Of a DNA stretch of 64,000 bases, positions 47,945-60,909 are shown piece after piece. The translations under genes and the position numbers were made by a program. The notes under the pieces are model-generated. The model made no database searches, was not told the DNA's origin, and saw only the letters and a list, made by a program, of their open reading frames with translations. Every line of letters starts with the position of its first letter. The stretch's first letter is position 1. The stretch lies in contig CM038469.1 in NCBI GenBank assembly GCA_021464415.1, forward strand, positions 1,838,501 through 1,902,500, read 5' to 3'. The stretch comes from Lonicera japonica (taxonomy: Eukaryota > Streptophyta > Magnoliopsida > Dipsacales > Caprifoliaceae).

Positions 47945-49039
47945 CTTCTACTATAATAAATATATTAGATTATAAGATGAACATACATTTTTTATCTTTT
48001 CTATTAGAGATGGGTATTTTTAGGTAAAGTTAATTATTTTGGAGTTGATAACAATGTAATTAAATAGAAATACATTAGAAAAAAAAAATTTTAGTTCATT
48101 CTTTCGGTTAGTTTTGTATATAATATTGTTTAAAGCTTGCAAGTATAGATGAATGTATATAATATTATATATATATATATATATAGCCCCACTTTCACCA
48201 AATTAATGCCTAATTTCATCTTTCTGGATCTGCTTAATTTATTAGTTACAACTACTATATATATGTATAAAGCGGTATGAGTCACTCCCACTAATTAAGG
48301 AAACAGAAACTTTTAATTATATATCAGCCCTTTACTTTTGGTCATGATATATGTTCGTTTGCTGCTTAAAAGTTGGAATATCTATTTCTTGATTTTTGAT
48401 TGTGAGAAAACTGCTTCCATTATGTCTAAGATCTGCATGTTTTAACAAATTATTATATTTATTTGTTTGATTAACAATATTCTAGAATTAATTTAACAAG
48501 TTATAAATTTAAACCCATTTATTTGTAAAATACACATGATAATTTTTTTGGGTTAATATAGCAAAGTTAAGTTTGCAATCCGTATTTCTTGATATGTTAT
48601 TATGTATTTTGGTTATTTGACATTACTTTAAAGTTACGTGAGTGACACATACAAATATTTTAGTTAAAAATAAAATCACATCATGCATGCATGCATGCAA
48701 AACAAATTTGCATTAATTTTTTTTGAATTGCAAAGTTAAATTTGCGCAAAACATAATTTTGTGTAAAGTTAAATTTACACGAAACACAATATGATCAAAA
48801 CTCTTATTTTAAAATACAATTTATAAGTGTGGAGCCGGCTATACAAAATTTAAAAATCATACCTTTATTTCAAAAAAAAATATTATTCTCTCAAAATTTC
48901 TCAAAAAAGGTTCTCACTCATGAGATTTTTAGCCATTTTCAGTATCACTAAATGTTAAGGACACGAGGGAGTTTGTATTTTGTACGTTTTCCCCACATGG
49001 GTTGATACCTTAAGGATTAGAAGCCAACTACCACTAATT

Positions 49040-49070
<31 letters not shown>

Positions 49071-51105
49071 TCAACCAAATTAATTATATATATATATGTT
49101 ATAACCGAAAGTCAGTTGATAAACAGTAAAGACACACCCACCCACCCACCTAAAACTCAACTACAAAATAAACCCAAACCACAGATCGAGTAATTAAACT
49201 AGTGAAGACAAATCTACCACCATTTTCTTAATCTTACGTGCATACAAATATTCCTTCCAATAATCGAAATTAGTTAAGCTGATCGAGGTCTAGGGTTGTT
49301 GATTAGCAATCACAACTGTCTTTCAACCTCTATAAGTCTGTAATTACGGATGATTGGATTTTTTTAATTTGGGGGTGATAAATTTGTCTTAGTCCATGCA
49401 TACGCACCGGTTAATTTGAAACTAAAATATTAAAATCCAAATGCATTTGAACTTTAATAAACCGTGACAAATTAATTTATGTATTTAAAAAAGTTAAAAA
49501 TTTAAAACATAAGATCGATGGAGTACTACCATCGTGCTACAAAACTTGTTGTAGCAGCATGACCTTTATCCTTGGCCATGTGCAGTTATTAAGTTTGAAA
49601 ACCAAACACAGTACAATTTTCTCTTTTATTTGTCAATGTAAAAGAATGGGACTGCATGTGTAGACTGTAGAGTCTTTGACTTCCCAAACCAAAGAAGCCT
49701 TTTGTTTTAAATAAAGCCTTAAAAAACCTAGACATGTAAAAGTGTAAAGAATTAACAGCATTAAAGAAAAATAAACAAAAGGTGTCTGTCTCTATAGGGA
49801 AATTATCTCTGCTTCGAAAATGACCACGCCATCACGCTCCTTCCTTTTTGGCCCATCAATCAACCACCTCCTCTTTCATTCTAATAAAATTCAAACCTGA
49901 TATTTTCAAATTTAAATGACTCTTTTATTACCCACTAAATTCACAGGTTCGAAATTGTGGTCCTTCCATTTTTTTATTTTTTTGGGGTCTCTTACGAAAC
50001 TTCTCTACACTACTTAGATGTACGATTAATTCCTACTGAATTTAGCCAACAGTCACTAGCTACGTACAATAGAATTTCTACATGTGAAAAATCAAACACT
50101 AAATATTATACTAAATGGATCGATCACCACAAAAATTTAGTGATAAATAAACTACTAGGCCAACCCACGTACTTATTTGTTAATATTTAATTAGTACATC
50201 AATGCGTTCTATGTTTAAAAATGTATTAATAAGACCTGTTTAACAAAACATTAAAATTTCTCACAATTAACGTTTTATGTGTATTTGATATGTAACTAAT
50301 TAAACGTGTAAATTAAGCTTGAATTGGTGGAATAATGGTTTAGATTGTACTAGTAGGGGATTAGAAACTTTACCAAAAAATTCCCATCGTCATGATCTAA
50401 GTCTTAAGTTTAACGGTAGGTTGATAATTATCGGTCAATTAATTACACCAATTTATAGATCAGCACATAGAGAAAGAGTTATACATCGAAAGTACGAGCA
50501 TCAATTAATTAAACGTCCATTAGCTTAATAGGTTAATAGTGTCATGTGAATTTATATATTTAATATAAACATTTAAAAGCTAACTATATTATAAAACAAG
50601 AAATTTTTGCGATAAAATAATAAATTAATCTAATGTATCACACACTAAATCACTAATGGTGTTAACACTTTTACATCATTAAATTACTTTTATACTCACA
50701 ATAAGATGTCAAATCAACTCAACATTTACTCACACATTAAACATATACACAAAGATAACTCTTACATCTCTCTACTTTTCTACAACATTTCTCTCTCATC
50801 AAATTTTTAAAAACTTTCAAATGCCATAACTTTAAATTTACAAATCCAACTTTAATAAAAATTAGATATATTTAAAATATGTTTATCAAGATCTACAAAA
50901 CAAGATCCCATTGTTATTATTAAATTATGTATAAAAAAATTCAAGAAAAATTATAAAACATAACAACTATAATGGTATACTTAACGCATTTTTAACTCAT
51001 TAGTTATTAAAAATATTACACAATGAAAAAATATAATGAAATAAAATTAAAAATAATAAAATATCCTGATCAGATAAGTTTCAATCCGAACAGAGCCAAA
51101 TGGGG
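47945..51105. other. Intergenic between Copia and the BAG-like gene
   Basis: AT-rich. TA microsatellites near 48164-48184 and 49040-49064; four tandem ATGC units (CATGCATGCATG) near 48683-48700; a CCCA run near 49137. Small plus-strand frames at 49957-50190 and 50319-50528 have no recognisable similarity. Confidence 0.5.
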
Positions 51106-51318
51106 GGAGTTTTTTTATATTAAGGTCTGACTTACTTCAAATATAATATTTTTTTTCTTTTAAATACTCTCATAACACTATTACAATATAAAAGAGTTGA
51201 GGCAATTTAAGGGTGAGAATTTTTTTATATTACGGTTTGATCTGCCTCGAATATAATATTTTTATCTCTTTTAAATACATTCATAACATCATTACATTAT
51301 AAAATGGTCGAGACAATT
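51106..51318. repeat. Tandem duplication, about 110-bp period
   Basis: Two copies of GAGTTTTTTTATATTAAGGT, then a CTTACTTCAAATATAATATT-like stretch, through CATAACACTATTACAATATA. Moderately diverged; about 500 bp upstream of the BAG-like gene. Confidence 0.8.
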
Positions 51319-51621
51319 TCAGGTCTAATTGGATAAGTAAGACATCTCGGGTGAGGATAGCTATATTTTTAGATACACAAGTTTTGTTTTTGTGATATCC
51401 TTATTTATTCTCATCCCTAGACAATATACAGTCATACACATCTTTGATTCTCACATTTTCACGTAATTATATTTTATCTAACTATTATTTTTTATTTTTT
51501 TTATCGTGCCGGACGACATGGATATGCCGTAGTATATATATAATATTGACATATACACCGTTTGTATATCGTTAGTTAGCAGCCTACATATATTTTTGTC
51601 CTCGTACAAGCTTCCAACTAT

Positions 51622-51629
51622 TATATAAG
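51622..51629 (+). promoter_or_regulatory. TATA box of the BAG-like gene
   Basis: TATATAAG, 101-108 bp upstream of the ATG, followed by a C/T-rich leader. Strong consensus match. Confidence 0.6.
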
Positions 51630-51729
51630 TACCCAACTCTAACTACTACCTCTATCTCTCAGCTCCCTCCATTCTTCTCTCTTGAATTAAATTTATGAGA
51701 TAAAACAGAGAACAAAAAGAAAATCTAAA

Positions 51730-52552
51730 ATGATAAAGTTGCGATCGAAGATTTTTTCAAGAAGCAACTCTAAGCTGCGTGGGGGCGACAACGGTGGCTG
51801 CATTAGCCTCAACGGAAGAGCTACTAAAGGCTACAGTGGCGGTGCCGCCGCTGGTGGTGGTGGTGAGATTAAATGGGAGCTAAGGCCTGGTGGCATGCTT
51901 GTTCAAAAGAGAGAGAACGGAGAAAGTATTACTACTACTAGTAGTAGTAGTAGTAGTGTAGGAGAAGAGATGATTGTTGTTAAAGTTTCCACTATTTCTC
52001 AATGCCACAATATATCCATCCAACCAACTTCAACATTTGGTAATTTCTTAGTTAATTTCTCTTATTTATAAAACAAGAAAGAGATGTGTACCAATATATA
52101 CTTCTGTATAAATTTAGGACCGAACTTTTTTGAATATTTTTATTCTTTGATGATACACAAAATTATAATGCATTTTGATACTTGTTTTGTACACAAATTT
52201 CAGTGCGTATAGCAATGCCAACAGAGTAGCATATATTGAATTATTTTCCCGGAAGCAAATTTGCTAAGTAACAAATATTTCTGCTAATTTTATTTTTTTG
52301 ATCTGATTGACAGGAGAGTTGAAGATGATGATATCAATGGTGACTGGCTTAGAACCAAAAGAGCAAAGGGTATTGTACAAAGGGAAAGAAAGAGAAGATG
52401 GTGAATACTTGCACATGGTTGGGGTTATAGACAAGGACAAAGTGCTCTTACTAGAAGACCCTGCCATCAAGGAGACCAAGCTCAAGCTCCACGGCTTGGC
52501 TCGTAGCCGAGCCATTAGCACTAGTGCAGCTTATCGTACCATCAGTGTTTAA
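51730..52552 (+). CDS. BAG-like protein with ubiquitin-like domain, BAG domain absent
   Basis: Two exons, 51730-52039 and 52314-52552, joined at Gly104 with GT-AG borders; 182 aa. The N-terminal signature EIKWELRPGGMLVQKR (residues 46-61) is typical of plant BAG1-4-like cochaperones. Residues 81-152 form the ubiquitin-like domain, including GELKMMISMVTGLEPKEQR and LYKGKEREDGEYLHMVGV. BAG proteins of this subgroup are normally clearly longer and carry an Hsp70-binding BAG domain after this point; here only about 30 residues remain, ending at a clean stop. Short plant relatives of the same layout exist, so this is probably a natural short form and not a truncation. It may act without Hsp70 nucleotide exchange; its role is unknown. 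A Ser run (71-76) is encoded by an AGT microsatellite. Confidence 0.9.
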
Positions 52553-53788
52553 TTAATTATAATTAAACAATCAATTAATGCTGCCATTAATTTACTACCT
52601 AGCTAACGTACATCTTTAATCTACTAATTAATATTTAGGGGCTTAATGTGTATTTTGTAATGTTGTCGGTTGTGGGCTAATTGATTTTGCTTAGGGTGTA
52701 AGCTGATGCGAATCCGTGTCATATTGTGACTTAATTAGTTTAATATGCATGGCTAATTAATTTATAAAATGCTGATTCCGATCCGTCTAGCTAGTAAAAG
52801 AATAATGGTATCTCTTTTAACTTAATCATAAATAAATATAGATATATATATAGATATATCATTACATCATATATAATTTATGAATTACCAAGCACGCGTA
52901 CAGTCGATAAATATAATAAAAAAGAAAAAAGCAAAAAGTATACCCAAAGTTTAATTTAAGAAAATAGTTAACTTTAATTTTACAAATGTTGAGTTAAACA
53001 ACTAAAAGAAGTTAGCTAATATAAAAATCTCAAACCTTTTCTTTATATAGGATGATAGATGAATATGTGTTCGAGTTAAGGAAATTAGTAGAATAAATAA
53101 AGAGTTTGAACCGTGGACATTAACACTTTAACGTCTTATTATATCTCATAATGTCGAAAGACACTTATAAATTAATCTCTATCTCCTTCAATTATCAAGG
53201 GTTCGAGTCTCTTTTTCAACTCTGCTGGTGATTAATGTTGTACACTAATATGGTGATCGAATCACATCTGCTAGCTCGGTTTAAAAAAAACAGAAATGGT
53301 AAAATAAAGTTTGAGGTTGTTTCCTTTAATTTTTCTTTTTGAAAAGAACAAATTTCTTTTAAAAATACCTTTATCTATAAACTCATTGTATGACACTATT
53401 GAATATGCATGTGGATTAATTGAGTTCGAGTGAGTTGCAAGGATTCAAATATTCAATAATGTAGTCACTTGAACACACCCACCGATGTAAATTAAGTGGT
53501 ATATATGTATATATATTTCTCCTTTTTATTTATTTATTTATTCAATTGATTATTCTATATATTGTATTATCATATTAATTATCTTATAGATTAATATCAT
53601 TAGCATATCAATTATCTAATAGATTGATAGCATATATCATAAATTGATTTAAGATTATCTCTTTTTTATTATAAATATCTCTTTTTATTATTGTAACATT
53701 CTCCTAACCTTATATAAATGGCTTTAAATTCTCCTAACCTATATAAATAGTCCTAAATGGTCCTAATTCTCCATTAATCAAACATATT
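52553..53788. other. BAG-like gene 3' side and intergenic DNA
   Basis: The first part is the likely 3' UTR. The rest is AT-rich with no gene recognised. Confidence 0.5.
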
Positions 53789-54095
53789 GATTGGAAACAA
53801 CTTTTCTTGATATTTGGGACAAACAAATTATTTTGCCTAGTAAATTGGAAATTAATGGTCAAGTAGTGCTCTAGCTAGGACTAGATAGGTAGGCGTAGGC
53901 CAAATTAAAAGAGACATCGATGGAGACAATAATATCTTTTGTACTAGAAAACAAGAAAGAAGGAGGCGATATAATATTTTCTAGCAAAAAAGTATTAATT
54001 TAATTCAAGCCCATGATAAAGTCTATGATCGATTTTTAAGATTAAAAAAAATAGGTTTCGATAGCATATATATATATCATAGCAATATATCTTTT
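53789..54095 (+). repeat. Segmental duplication, copy 1
   Basis: Resembles 55107-55404. Shared blocks are TTGATATTTGGGACAAA, ATGGAGACAATAATAT, TGTACTAGAAAACAAGAAA, GTCTATGATTGAT-like sequence and a common end at AGCAATATATCTT/AGCAATGTATCTT. Confidence 0.8.
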
Positions 54096-54200
54096 CCAAC
54101 AATTATAGTGATGAATGCACAATAAGCTAGGTGAATCACACCATTATTAGGTTACAAAAATTAACGGCTAACATAATAAAATTTGGGATTGATACATTTA

Positions 54201-54545
54201 AAGTATTTCCAATTGTCTTGCATAAATTTTGTGTAAATTTTTTGTGTTAAAATAAGATTTACACAAAAATAATAAAAAAATTGTTTTGTACTCCAACAAT
54301 CTATTTTAGACTTTTGTGTAAATATTAAACTACATAGGCACAAGTGGAATAAATAGATACGAGATGAGAGAAAATAAACGCGAGATAACCTAACGTGGTT
54401 GTGTAGATTGGGTTTGTATTTTATACAACTTTTTTAAACAAATTCTAGGTGTTAAAATTTCTTAAAAGACTACTAAAAACCTTTTTTTAACAAAACATGT
54501 AAATTTTTCAAAAACCTAAATTATACACTACGGTTAGAAATGCTC
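54201..54545. mobile_element. PIF/Harbinger-like MITE
   Basis: Ends AAGTATTTCCAATTG and, reversed, GAGCATTTCTAACCG, with TTA at 54198-54200 and 54546-54548. About 345 bp and non-coding. Confidence 0.65.
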
Positions 54546-55106
54546 TTAGTTTTCCTTTTTGAAGCAACAATTTTCATTTAACATAAATATACCAACTCAT
54601 TAATTTCTAAGCAAAAGAGCGGAAGGATTATTCACGTGTTACCGTTATCTTAAATTTGTGGACCATGCTAATACGTTAAATTTGTTTGAGTTTTATTAGC
54701 GCCAAGGGTTCAACGTCTCCCACACTTATAAATAGTATATAAAGTTCCCTTTATTGAAAAATAAGTAACACAGCCCAAATAAAAAATATATGTGGCTAGA
54801 AAAATATTCCCTACAATTTCTTGTTCTTTTGTTTATAAAGAAGCAAATATGTCTATCTATTGGGTTGCTATTAATGCTATATAAGTTTAGAAATCTACCT
54901 TTAGATTGGATCTTCAGGCATCCCCTTGATTTGTCTCGCCTTCTCTTGCTCAATGTTGATCCGCAAGGCATTGGATGAAGATGAGTTTGGTATTAATTTT
55001 AATTTGTTTGGCTTTTTTTTTTAATATTTTAGTTATTTTTCTATGTTTGGCCCTCTCTAGACAAAATAAATAAATAATGAGATATAAATGTTTTGATATT
55101 ATTCTA

Positions 55107-55404
55107 TTGATTGGAACAACTTCTATTGATATTTGGGACAAAAAAAAATTATTTCACCTAGCAAATTGGAAATGGTTTAGTACTCAGAGAACTAGCTAGG
55201 TAGACGATAGGTCAAAATAATGATATCAATGGAGACAATAATATTTTTAATTTGTACTAGAAAACAAGAAAAGGTAATTAAGTAATACAACGTTTCTAAA
55301 AAGTATTTTAATTATTGAAGCTAGCCCATGTTAAAGTCTATGATTGATTGAGATTCTTAAAAAAAAAGTACAATATATTGGATTCAAATAGCAGCAATGT
55401 ATCT
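55107..55404 (+). repeat. Segmental duplication, copy 2
   Basis: Direct repeat of 53789-54095, offset about 1.32 kb. The spacer includes a MITE and unassigned sequence. Confidence 0.8.
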
Positions 55405-55465
55405 TCCTAGCTAGCTAATACCTATGCAAATGCAAACAAGAAGCAAATCTTATGGGAAGGATCGT

Positions 55466-55467
<2 letters not shown>

Positions 55468-55497
<30 letters not shown>

Positions 55498-55498
55498 T
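55468..55498. repeat. TA microsatellite
   Basis: Pure AT dinucleotide run of about 30 bp. Confidence 0.9.
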
Positions 55499-55752
55499 GC
55501 TCTATGCATTGGCCTTTGTTCCAGCATGCATGCTTGTTTAATTTACTAGAAGATTGATTTTATCTTCACGTGTTAGCTATAACTAATTAATTCAACCCTT
55601 CGATTATTGAATCTGATTCGATTATGATCTAATAATAATTACTCTAATTAATATATATGATAAATTTTATGCCTTCCACATTTTGATTCAATCTAAATCT
55701 GCTCAAACTTTTAATCGATTGTATTGGATTTGTAAATCAAGATTAATTATAT

Positions 55753-56472
55753 AGGGAATTCTTGTTTGCACCCATGAAATTATTCATCTCACCCCAATTA
55801 TAGAAAACTTGCAATTGACTCCACCAAATTCTTTGTCATATTTTCAACTCACCTGATCTATTCCCCAAAAGCCAAACACGGCATTCAATACACTTTTTCA
55901 GTGTCGGCCTCTTGTTTCCAAAGATGACCATTGCCGGCATGAGTTCTTGCAAATCAACCCACATATTCCATTAAATCTTTCCAATTTTCATACGTTACTT
56001 TTACCCTAATTCACCATATGATTATCATTAACCAATTAGCAATCTTTCAATATATAAATTTTACAGAATGGCTATTGTTCTCCTCTCTTTCCTCCATCGC
56101 CAAAATTGATCTGAACAATCATTTCATTACTATATTCAGAGACAGGAATTGGGTTAGCGAGAAAGCAGTAGGATTGATTTGTTTTAATTTTATTTATATC
56201 TAATTCGATTTTTTGGGGGTCATGGGGTTTCTGACTATCTAGCCATCGTTAACGGATGCAGCGTAGGTCGGTATGCAGTGGTGGAGATGCAGCGTTGGTC
56301 GGTGGATAGTGATCAGAGGGATATGGATTGGGGAAAGACTAGAGAGAGAATGTCAAAGGAGATCAGAAAGAAATAAGGCTTTGTTTGGTTTGGAAAAACC
56401 TCGGTTTTTTGTCAAATTTTAAAAATAGGTGGGATAAATTGAATAAAAATGTGGGTGCAAACAAGAACACCT
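55753..56472. mobile_element. MITE with 9-bp target duplication (Mutator-like or hAT-like)
   Basis: Ends AGGGAATTCTTGTTTGCACC and, reversed, AGGTGTTCTTGTTTGCACC. Direct duplication TAATTATAT at 55744-55752 and 56473-56481. About 720 bp with a GC-richer stretch near 56250; no transposase. Confidence 0.78.
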
Positions 56473-56481
56473 TAATTATAT

Positions 56482-56941
56482 TGTTCTTAATTGCATCCAT
56501 ATTAATTAGTTTCTAATTAATCATTATAGTTTGCTTTTTAATTACCCAAAATTAAATTTACAAATCACTTCACCGTGAACACAATAAAATCCATTTTAGC
56601 TAATGGTAAGAAAATGAAGCATTTCAAGATTAACAAACTACAAACATATTTTTTTTAGTAAATAATTTTTTTTTTACATTTACACAATAAAATTAATTGT
56701 TTTCGTAACTCTAGAATATGTAGTTCCAGCTTCGCGGTAAAATTGTCCTTACAATTGCTGAACAATGTTAGTTCCAAACATTCACTTACACTTGAGTCTA
56801 TATCTCAATGCTTCGCATTAGGCCCCCAAATGTGACAACTAATAGCTGAGTCGGTTACTATTAAGATTTGATCCTACAAGATCATGCAATTGAAGTCACA
56901 ACAGTAAGTAGTAATGAGTAATATCATACATGTTAACATGT
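56482..56941. other. Intergenic, no gene recognised
   Basis: AT-rich sequence between two mobile elements; nothing identifiable. Confidence 0.5.
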
Positions 56942-56949
56942 GCCATCAA

Positions 56950-57620
56950 TAGGGGGGACACACATACAGTCCAGGTGGTCCACCACCCCACATAAAATTT
57001 GGGCGACCTTTTCACTAGTATAGTATGTCAGGGGGATAGGTACGATTAAATGAATAAGTAGAGGGGCGGGACTTGCATTTAGGGAAATATTAAGACCGGC
57101 AGAGGGGTGTTTATGTGCGTGGCGTTAAAATTATTGGCGGAGGGGCCACATGCGATAAAAGGTAAAAGTACATAGCGAAGTTTTGTATTTTTAGAACATT
57201 GATCCAATTAAAACCCCATTTCTCCTTCTTGTTCTACGGCTTCTTTGCCCTTTGTTCTCTGGTCTCTATCCACAATTCCCCCTTAATTTGTTCTCCGATC
57301 TCTATTTACAACCCTCAATCACGAAATTGCTTTAACCTCCGCAATCGGTTAGGATATGATTTCATGAATGATTAATTACTTAGTAAAATATATTGACAAA
57401 CCTGCTTTGAAGCTATAGATCGACAACGGAGATATCATTCAACGTTTTCACAATATAAAGTTTCGAACGGGAATATTATAACTAAATATGTGATTTTATT
57501 TTTTGAAGTATAAGATATTAAATATAATGTCTTAAAATCATATTGCAATATATATGTAAAAAAATTCTTAAAAGCATATTACTTTAGCCCTCCTGAATTT
57601 AATTCTTGAGTTCGCCCTTA
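56950..57620. mobile_element. hAT-like non-autonomous element
   Basis: Starts TAGGGGGGACAC and ends, reversed, TAAGGGCGAACTC. The 8-bp duplication GCCATCAA is exact at 56942-56949 and 57621-57628. About 670 bp and non-coding. Confidence 0.8.
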
Positions 57621-57694
57621 GCCATCAATATATATCAGAGTGTCAATTCGACTAATTAAGCGACCTAAACTTCTGTCAACAACAAGCAACCTAA

Positions 57695-58218
57695 GAGCAT
57701 CTCCAATGCAACCATGAATTGGAGAAAAATGGAGCGCCACGTAGGATATATAGACAATGAGTTAAAAAAATCATCTCCAATGCAACCATGTATAATGACC
57801 GTGAAGGTGATGTGTCAAAAAGAGGGGAAGACATTGTGAGGGAGACCCTCTACATCTAGAGGGTCTTCTAGACGATGTCTAGATGCCACGTCATCATTTT
57901 TACCTTAATAATTTATTTTCAAAATTTTAAATTATTTTAACTTTTAATTTACAATTCTATATTCAATAAAATTTATATTGTTAAGAAATATTCCCCAAGA
58001 TCTATCAAACAAAATCCACATACTTTATATTTTTTTATTAAAAAATTTGAAGAATAATATCAATAGAAATTTTATGGACAACACCATTAGAGATGATTTT
58101 TTTAGAATTTGACCACGAACAATATTTTAGTGCCACACAGGAACCATATCTTAATTTAGATATGCATACATATCTATATTTTTAGTAGATCCAATCCATG
58201 TTAGCATTATAAATGCTC
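57695..58218. mobile_element. PIF/Harbinger-like MITE
   Basis: Ends GAGCATCTCCAATGC and, reversed, GAGCATTTATAATGC. TAA is duplicated at 57692-57694 and 58219-58221. A second ATCTCCAATGCAACCATG copy near 57773 shows a partial internal duplication of the left end. Confidence 0.85.
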
Positions 58219-58221
58219 TAA

Positions 58222-60904
58222 GCTTTTGCTTAAGGTCCCACTTTCAGTGGCATGCAATTTATATGGTAAGGTTCCATTTGCTTTCCATCTCTCTATAGTG
58301 AAACAAATTACTATGGTGAGGGAAATTGATGTGAGAAATTGTAGGAAGAGAAGTAATGGACCCTAAAGTTAGTTACCTGCTTAGGGTAAAATTAAGAAAT
58401 TTCCAACTATTTTTCTACTTCTTTTTGGGTTTTTTTTTGAAGTCTAATAGATTTCATCCGTTTACCATCATTTTATCTATATTTGTATTAACCTATCATC
58501 CCTCATAGTTGCATGTCAGCAAATTTAAATCCCATATTTAGAGGTATATTTTCTAATTCTCAACCATATATATATAATTATTTACTTTATAATTTTATAT
58601 ATCTAATCTATTTATAATTAAGATAATTATTTATAATTTTCTGTTTTACTAAGGACTCATTTACTTTGTTCAAGTTCTTTTTTTTAGTTGCATGGTTAGT
58701 TTTTGATGAGCAGAGGTGTCTATGCAATGTATGTTTTGTTTTACGAATATATATATATATATATATATCTTTGTAAAACTTCTAGATTTTATATGAAAAA
58801 GATTAGGGGCTTTTTGTGTTTGGCCTATGATTTTAGAATTATTTACATTTAACCCACTTTGTTTAATTAAGTAGTTATTGGCCCAATGTTTTGGATAATT
58901 ACTAATTTATTTATTCTACATTTTTCCAAATTTTCCCTTTTTTCGATTTTGTTGGAATTAAATGACTTTTACAATCTAAACTAATAGAAATAACTATATC
59001 CACTTTTTAAAATTTTGAAATTAATTTCGAGCTTTACATCAAATACATTACAGATAACGTTGTTAAAGATTCTCATATATTATCCTTAACAAATAATAAT
59101 TATCCTTAACAAATTCAAACAAATTATAGTGTAAACACATTAGACATATTACATATTTGAATTCTATAAAAAATAATAAGTAATATGACTGCCATAATAT
59201 ATATTACGTAATTTATTTTTGTGAAACAATTATATTAAGTGTTTGATAACTTTATAAAATCAAGAAATTTAGTTAACATACCTTGTAATATGACTATTGC
59301 GTAATATACTTAATATGAGTATAATATGGGTCCTTCCTTGTAATATGCCTTTATAAATTAGTTATAATGGATAAATTAATGAAGGACATGGTAGATAAAT
59401 TAAGTGTTCATAATTTAAGTGTGGTAGACAGGCATACTACTTATTCTAATTAGTAATATGACTCTCAATAGTTATAAAGTTAATACACGCGTAATATGTT
59501 TGCGAATGGTAAATCCACAATTAAATTAGATGCAATGAAGCATAATATGTAAAATTATTATTGACATATTACAAGTATATTTTAATTGAGTTATAATATG
59601 TCTCCTCGTAATTCAAAGAGATGTAAGGAAGGTATAATATGTAAAATTATTATAGCCATATTGCAAGTATACATCAATCGAGGTATAATATATCTTCATG
59701 TCAATTAAATATGTTTAAGGCGTACACCTTGTAAATATATAAAGCATAAAGATAGGGTTTTGAAAAAAAAAAAAACTTAAATAAAGAGCGTAAGTGTAGC
59801 CAATATAACATTTATGAAATTTCAACTTAGTGCTCCAATAGACCAAATAAGACCACATACCCACAAAAAAAGCAAAATGGAACAAAATAAACATAGTACT
59901 TTCCTTTGGTGCCAATTCTTACGAGAGCAATCTTGGTCTCTACAACAATAGAGGCTTTTGTGATTGTATTCTTGTTGCGATGATTGGGAGCTACAGTGTT
60001 GTGGCAAGAGAGAGAACTCTTGTGTTGAAATCAAACCACAAGTAAAATTAGTATATGACACAATTACTGAAGTGTAATCTAGTATTCACACCATTACCTC
60101 TTATCCCTTTATCTGAAAAAGAGGAAGTTTATTTGTGTTGAAGTCTTTCAATAGTGGAGGACTTTTAAATATTCTACAGTATCCCAATTGTTGGTGATAG
60201 TAAGATATCTTTATGAGTAAGTAATATAATGTCTAATTCAAATTTTAAAGATGTAACTGTCATACTAATTTTGCATAAAATTTGGTAAATGAATAACTAA
60301 TAATGAAGGGCATATTAGGAAATCCAACTATAATATTTCAGATTTATACAACACATAATACTTTATATCTGTTGAGCTAAATTCAAAAATAATGGGGCAA
60401 ATACAAAAAAGTGGGCAATTCCCTAATTGTGAAATCATGTTGGGTCTACGTATACGAGTCCTAGGATTTTTGGCTTATTCCTAATTTACGAAAAAAGGGG
60501 AAAAATTATGAATTTCGAAAAGTAATGAAAAACTAAATAATTTTAGACAAGATGAAAAGCAATAAAAATTCTAATGAAAATAATTTTTAACTCCTATAGT
60601 TTTACAAATGTAAGCAAAGTATTTTTTTTTCTACACTACTAGCTAGTATAGTATAATATTAAGTTAATTTTTTTTAATATAATAATATAAAAGGGTAACT
60701 CTCATAACTTTTTGTGTAAGACCTCATATGCACTTGGGCCCGCCTCTAAATATACATTATAGAGCTAGTTTTGTTTGTTTCATTTGCGTATCTTCAACAC
60801 TAGTAACTAAATATGTCAAGAATTAACATTTTTCAATAGCAATAACAATAATAAAAAAGAAGGAATAAAAGATGGACAAACCTAATTGGAGGATAATGCA
60901 TGAA
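58222..60904. other. Intergenic; TAATATG-rich tract in the middle
   Basis: No gene recognised. A TA microsatellite is at 58748-58768. The 59140-59720 part is rich in TAATATG and contains a direct duplication (own entry). Minus-strand frames at 59715-60061 have protein-like composition near the 3' side but no recognised family. Confidence 0.5.
59538..59720. repeat. Tandem duplication, about 95-bp period, TAATATG-rich
   Basis: Two copies of ATAATATGTAAAATTATTAT, then a CATATTACAAGTATA-like block and GAGTTATAATATGTCT-like end. Confidence 0.85.
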
Positions 60905-60909
60905 GTTTT

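Noticed and set aside
48683..48700. CATGCATG repeat as a seed-type RY regulatory site
   Set aside because: It is a plain ATGC tandem run 3 kb from the nearest gene.
59140..59720. CRISPR-like regular motif spacing of TAATATG
   Set aside because: Spacing is irregular, the motif is short and AT-rich, and the genome is a plant's.
59715..60061. Overlapping minus-strand frames with a hydrophobic segment
   Set aside because: Two frames overlap without a shared family signature and the region is next to AT-rich duplications; no splice structure was evident.
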